Of a DNA stretch of 48,212 nt, positions 45,633 through 48,212 are shown one piece after another. The notes beneath the pieces are model-generated. The model was given only the letters and a program-made list of their open reading frames with translations, ran no database searches and was not told where the DNA came from. The position numbers and the translations under genes are program-made. The stretch comes from Aporhodopirellula aestuarii. GTDB taxonomy: Bacteria; Planctomycetota; Planctomycetia; Pirellulales; Pirellulaceae. The stretch spans positions 1 through 48,212 of the forward strand of contig NZ_JAMQBK010000027.1 of the NCBI RefSeq assembly GCF_023701485.1, given 5' to 3'. The number at the start of each line of letters is the position of its first letter. Within the stretch, counting starts at the first letter, position 1.

Positions 45633-46236
45633 GGAGGTCTTTTTTGGCTCTTGAGAGTTGCTTGAAGCGTCCAGGGATGCGGCAAATTGCCCGAAGGGAG
45701 AGTCTCAGTTGCCACGACGCTGTTTGCCCACATTACTCAGTCCCCCAGCAAATTCCATTTATTTCGAAACGTCGTTTTCAACAAAAACCCGTGATTTCGC
45801 GTGCAGACGCGAATAATGAACATTTGCTATCACCTTCTATGGTCCTACTCCAAACTCAGCGGGAAGATAAAGGGGCTTCAATCCCCAAAATCGATCCGAT
45901 CCTCCCCCAAAAAGAGATCATGCTGAAATCGCGAAACTTTTTGTACCCATTCGCACATTTGCTAGCAAATCTGCCCCCCGCCCGATCGACGTCGACAAAA
46001 ACGGCCCCGGCACCGCATTCACCGCCCAGCCCGCAGCCGCCATTCGGCTAGCAGCCCGAATCCGGCACGAACCCTGATTCTGGTCTCCGGTGAATGCCGC
46101 GCGGATTAGGACACCGCAGGGCTTTTGGAGGCGTTGTGGGGAGCCTACGATCAGGTCGGCGTCCGATCATTGCCGATACGGCCATCCGCAAAACGTCGCG
46201 TCACGCAGCCTCCCCCAAACCTGCAGAGAACCTCGT
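45633..46236. other. Divergent intergenic region of the EPS operon
   Basis: This 604-bp region is AT-rich in its left half and separates the EPS operon from a beta-propeller gene. It must hold the EPS promoter. A 7-bp hairpin lies at 45796-45813. I searched for a sigma-54 promoter (GG and GC 10 bases apart) and a c-di-GMP riboswitch core on the minus strand and found neither. A plus-strand open frame (45614-46051) has no recognisable content. Confidence 0.5.
45796..45813 (-). promoter_or_regulatory. Hairpin/palindrome in the EPS operon leader
   Basis: TTCGCGT and ACGCGAA form a perfect 7-bp stem around a 4-base loop (GCAG), about 165 bases upstream of the first EPS gene. On the minus strand a short T-run (GGGTTTTTG) follows 5 bases later, so it could be a leader terminator, or else a regulator site. 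Confidence 0.3.
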
Positions 46237-47541
46237 ATGAAAAGCTTCCTTCTCTCCACTTTCACTTTGCTCGTCGTAACGTTCGTGCAAGCATCCGCAA
46301 TCGCCCAGGATTGGCCGCAGTGGCGGGGAGTCAACCGCGATGGTGTACTCCGAACATCGGTGGACCTGATTGACGAACTTCCTGCAGGGCAACTGCCACG
46401 GCGTTGGAGCGTTCCCATCGGACCGGGATATTCGGGCCCCACCGTCGTCGGCGATCGCGTGTATGTCATGGATCGCCAATCCGATGGAGATCGCGATAGC
46501 CGGGAACGCGTGCTGTGTTTTGACACCGCAACGGGCGCCACCGTTTGGACACACGAATACAACGCACCGTACACGATCCAGTACACCGCCGGCCCCCGCG
46601 CCGCCGTAACCATTGCCAACGGACGTGCCTTCGCGGTCGGCGCCATGGGACACCTGCACTGCCTCGACGCGGCGACCGGCGAGGTCCTTTGGAAACACGA
46701 TCTCGAAACCGAATACGACGGCAAATTACCAATTTGGGGAATCGCTGCGGCGCCGCTCGTTCACGACGGACTCGTCATCCAAGTTGCCTCGGGCTCACGT
46801 TCCGCCTGCATCGTGGCGTTCGATTTCGAAACCGGGGAGGAACGATGGCGTTCGCTCGATGAACCGGCCGGTTACAGCGCACCGATAGTGATCCAACAAG
46901 GGGACACCGATGTGATTGTGTGCTGGACGGGGGCAAGCGTTTCTGGGTTGGCCCCGCAATCCGGCGAGGTCCTTTGGAGCATCCCCATGCCGTCACGCAA
47001 CATGCCCATCGGCGTCCCCACGCCCATTACCGATGGCAAGCATCTGTTTGTCTCTTCGTTCTACGACGGCTCCATGATGATTGAACTCGAACAGTCGAAG
47101 CCTGCGGCGACCCAGTTGTGGCATCGCGTGGGCATTGACGAGAAAAATACCGACGCGCTGCATTGCATGATTGGCACCCCGCTATTCAAAGGTGACTCGG
47201 TCTTCGGCGTCGACAGCTACGGGGAATTGCGGTGTTTGAAGAAAAGCAACGGAGATCGCGTTTGGGAAGACCGAACCGCGGTGCCTCGAAACCGGTGGGG
47301 GACCATCCACATCATCCAACACGGCGACAAGGAGATCCTGTTCAACGATCAAGGCGAACTGATTTTCGCTACCCTCTCTCGACAAGGCTACAGCGAACAT
47401 TCACGCACCAAACTGCTCGCCCCCACTCGCAAACAACTACCGCGACGCGGCGGCGTCACTTGGGCACACCCGGCAATTGCCGATGGCTATATCTACGCCC
47501 GCAGCGACAATGAACTCATCTCGGCCTCGCTAAGAAAATAG
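46237..47541 (+). CDS. Secreted PQQ-type beta-propeller protein
   Basis: A 434-residue exported propeller. The ATG at 46237 starts a signal peptide ending near AIAQ; the open frame upstream lacks coding character. The mature protein begins DWPQWRGVNRDG, the same opening as the other propeller in this window (16904-18211). Blades include CFDTATGATVWTHE, CLDAATGEVLWKHD, AFDFETGEERWRS and LAPQSGEVLWS. Unlike that protein it lacks a lipobox and is probably soluble in the periplasm. No active-site residues of PQQ dehydrogenases are visible. It faces away from the EPS operon and is followed by msrA after 125 bp. Confidence 0.85.
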   Translation: MKSFLLSTFTLLVVTFVQASAIAQDWPQWRGVNRDGVLRTSVDLIDELPAGQLPRRWSVPIGPGYSGPTVVGDRVYVMDRQSDGDRDSRERVLCFDTATGATVWTHEYNAPYTIQYTAGPRAAVTIANGRAFAVGAMGHLHCLDAATGEVLWKHDLETEYDGKLPIWGIAAAPLVHDGLVIQVASGSRSACIVAFDFETGEERWRSLDEPAGYSAPIVIQQGDTDVIVCWTGASVSGLAPQSGEVLWSIPMPSRNMPIGVPTPITDGKHLFVSSFYDGSMMIELEQSKPAATQLWHRVGIDEKNTDALHCMIGTPLFKGDSVFGVDSYGELRCLKKSNGDRVWEDRTAVPRNRWGTIHIIQHGDKEILFNDQGELIFATLSRQGYSEHSRTKLLAPTRKQLPRRGGVTWAHPAIADGYIYARSDNELISASLRK

Positions 47542-47654
47542 CCGTCTGATCCAACCAGCCAGACAAGGACTCTTTTCGACAGCAGACTCAGTTGCCGATC
47601 CCGTATAACATTCAATAGCGTATCGCCGTAATTGGCACTTCTAAAACTAATGAT

Positions 47655-47660
47655 GGAGAA
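47655..47660 (+). promoter_or_regulatory. Ribosome binding site for msrA
   Basis: GGAGAA lies 6 bases before the ATG at 47667. With the DUF1570 gene, this is one of the few clear Shine-Dalgarno sequences in the window and settles the start. Confidence 0.6.
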
Positions 47661-47666
47661 TTCAAA

Positions 47667-48179
47667 ATGACCGAGCGCGCAGTGCTAGCAGGCGGCTGCT
47701 TTTGGGGAATGCAAGACCTCATCCGCAAACTCGATGGCGTGACCGCCACCCGCGTCGGTTACACCGGTGGCGAGGTACCGAATGCGACGTATCGCAATCA
47801 CGGCACCCACGCCGAAGCGATTGAGATCGAATTTGATCCGGCAAAGATTTCCTACCGACAGATCTTGGAGTTCTTTTTCCAAATCCACGATCCAACGACT
47901 CCCAATCGCCAAGGAAACGATCGTGGCCCGTCATACCGGTCGGCGATCTACTATGTCGATGAGGATCAACGCCAAGTCGCCGTCGAGACGATAGCCGATG
48001 TCGATGCATCCGGACTTTGGCCCGGAAAAGTGGTCACTGAGGTCGAGCCCGTCAGCGATTTCTGGGAAGCCGAGCCCGAACACCAAGATTATCTCGAACG
48101 CATTCCCAACGGCTACACATGCCACTTCCCACGCCCCAACTGGGTTCTACCCAAACGCAGCGTCGCGAACCCGCAATAG
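47667..48179 (+). CDS. Peptide methionine sulfoxide reductase A
   Basis: A 170-residue enzyme that reduces the S form of methionine sulfoxide in proteins, repairing oxidative damage. The catalytic Cys lies in [10 protein letters not shown] near residue 11. [28 protein letters not shown] is the family's substrate-site region, followed by [27 protein letters not shown]. Length is normal for a single-domain MsrA. No resolving Cys pair is seen at the C-terminus, where one Cys (YTCHFP) remains. There is no signal peptide, so it is cytoplasmic. An 11-bp tandem repeat spans the stop codon. Confidence 0.96.
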   Translation: MTERAVLAGGCFWGMQDLIRKLDGVTATRVGYTGGEVPNATYRNHGTHAEAIEIEFDPAKISYRQILEFFFQIHDPTTPNRQGNDRGPSYRSAIYYVDEDQRQVAVETIADVDASGLWPGKVVTEVEPVSDFWEAEPEHQDYLERIPNGYTCHFPRPNWVLPKRSVANPQ

Positions 48180-48191
48180 CCCCGCAATAGC
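48170..48191. repeat. 11-bp tandem duplication over the msrA stop codon
   Basis: CCCGCAATAGC occurs twice in a row, at 48170-48180 and 48181-48191. The first copy encodes the last residues and the stop of msrA. The second lies just outside and leaves the protein unchanged. It looks like a recent slippage or short duplication event. Confidence 0.7.
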
Positions 48192-48212
48192 CCCCAGGGC
48201 GATTGCGCCACA

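Noticed and set aside
45614-46051. Plus-strand open frame of 145 codons in the EPS leader
   Set aside because: It overlaps the start of the priming transferase gene, has no recognisable domain, and ends in a low-complexity Pro/Ser run.
45633-46236. Sigma-54 promoter or c-di-GMP riboswitch for the EPS operon
   Set aside because: GGCAATTTGCCGC near 45700 has the wrong spacing for -24/-12 elements, and no c-di-GMP aptamer core is visible.

Overview
The window looks like a chromosomal segment of a marine planctomycete, most likely a Rhodopirellula-type member of the Pirellulaceae. This is an inference from gene content: secreted type I sulfatases, a GH78 rhamnosidase, PQQ-type beta-propeller proteins, a DUF1570 protein, long divergent intergenic regions, and very few Shine-Dalgarno sequences (only two strong ones noted). 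I recognise 30 protein-coding genes. I see no rRNA, tRNA, CRISPR array, insertion sequence or prophage.

Layout. (a) 339-3048, minus: a three-gene ABC importer operon of the nitrate/sulfonate/taurine class, with stop/start overlaps. (b) 3418-10119, plus: housekeeping and single genes, namely a DEDDh exonuclease, a DUF3565 protein, a GltS-like glutamate symporter, a PurF-type amidotransferase, trpS and an acpS-like gene. (c) 10172-12917, minus: a lone GroES, a membrane PIN/TRAM protein and a dGTPase-like HD hydrolase. (d) 13247-18211, plus: a DPM1-like glycosyltransferase 4 bp ahead of an FAD-dependent oxidoreductase, then an SGNH-fold protein and a lipoprotein beta-propeller. (e) 18280-25731, minus: two sulfatases and an alpha-L-rhamnosidase, a likely locus for sulfated rhamnose-containing polysaccharide such as ulvan. 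A three-part secreted protein (transglutaminase-like, serine esterase, CBM9-like) diverges from it at 26158-29037, followed by a DUF1570 protein. (f) 31182-45632, minus: a seven-gene exopolysaccharide (EPS) operon whose last gene is a two-module nonribosomal peptide synthetase (NRPS). (g) 46237-48179, plus: a second beta-propeller protein and msrA.

How the genes work together. Region f has the parts of a Wzx/Wzy pathway: priming phosphoglycosyltransferase, flippase, putative polymerase, two GT4 glycosyltransferases and a chain-length regulator. The NRPS start codon shares one base with the stop codon of the chain-length gene, so peptide and polysaccharide genes are probably expressed together. 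Reading the adenylation-domain specificity residues by eye gives Cys for module 1 and Pro for module 2, so a Cys-Pro dipeptide or its diketopiperazine is predicted. This NRPS/EPS coupling is the best candidate here for an undescribed system.

Two copies of a roughly 118-bp repeat lie at 4256-4373 and 30933-31049. Each has a perfect 25-bp hairpin stem, and the two copies differ by paired compensatory changes in that stem. The element looks like a small non-autonomous mobile (MITE-like) or REP-type repeat.
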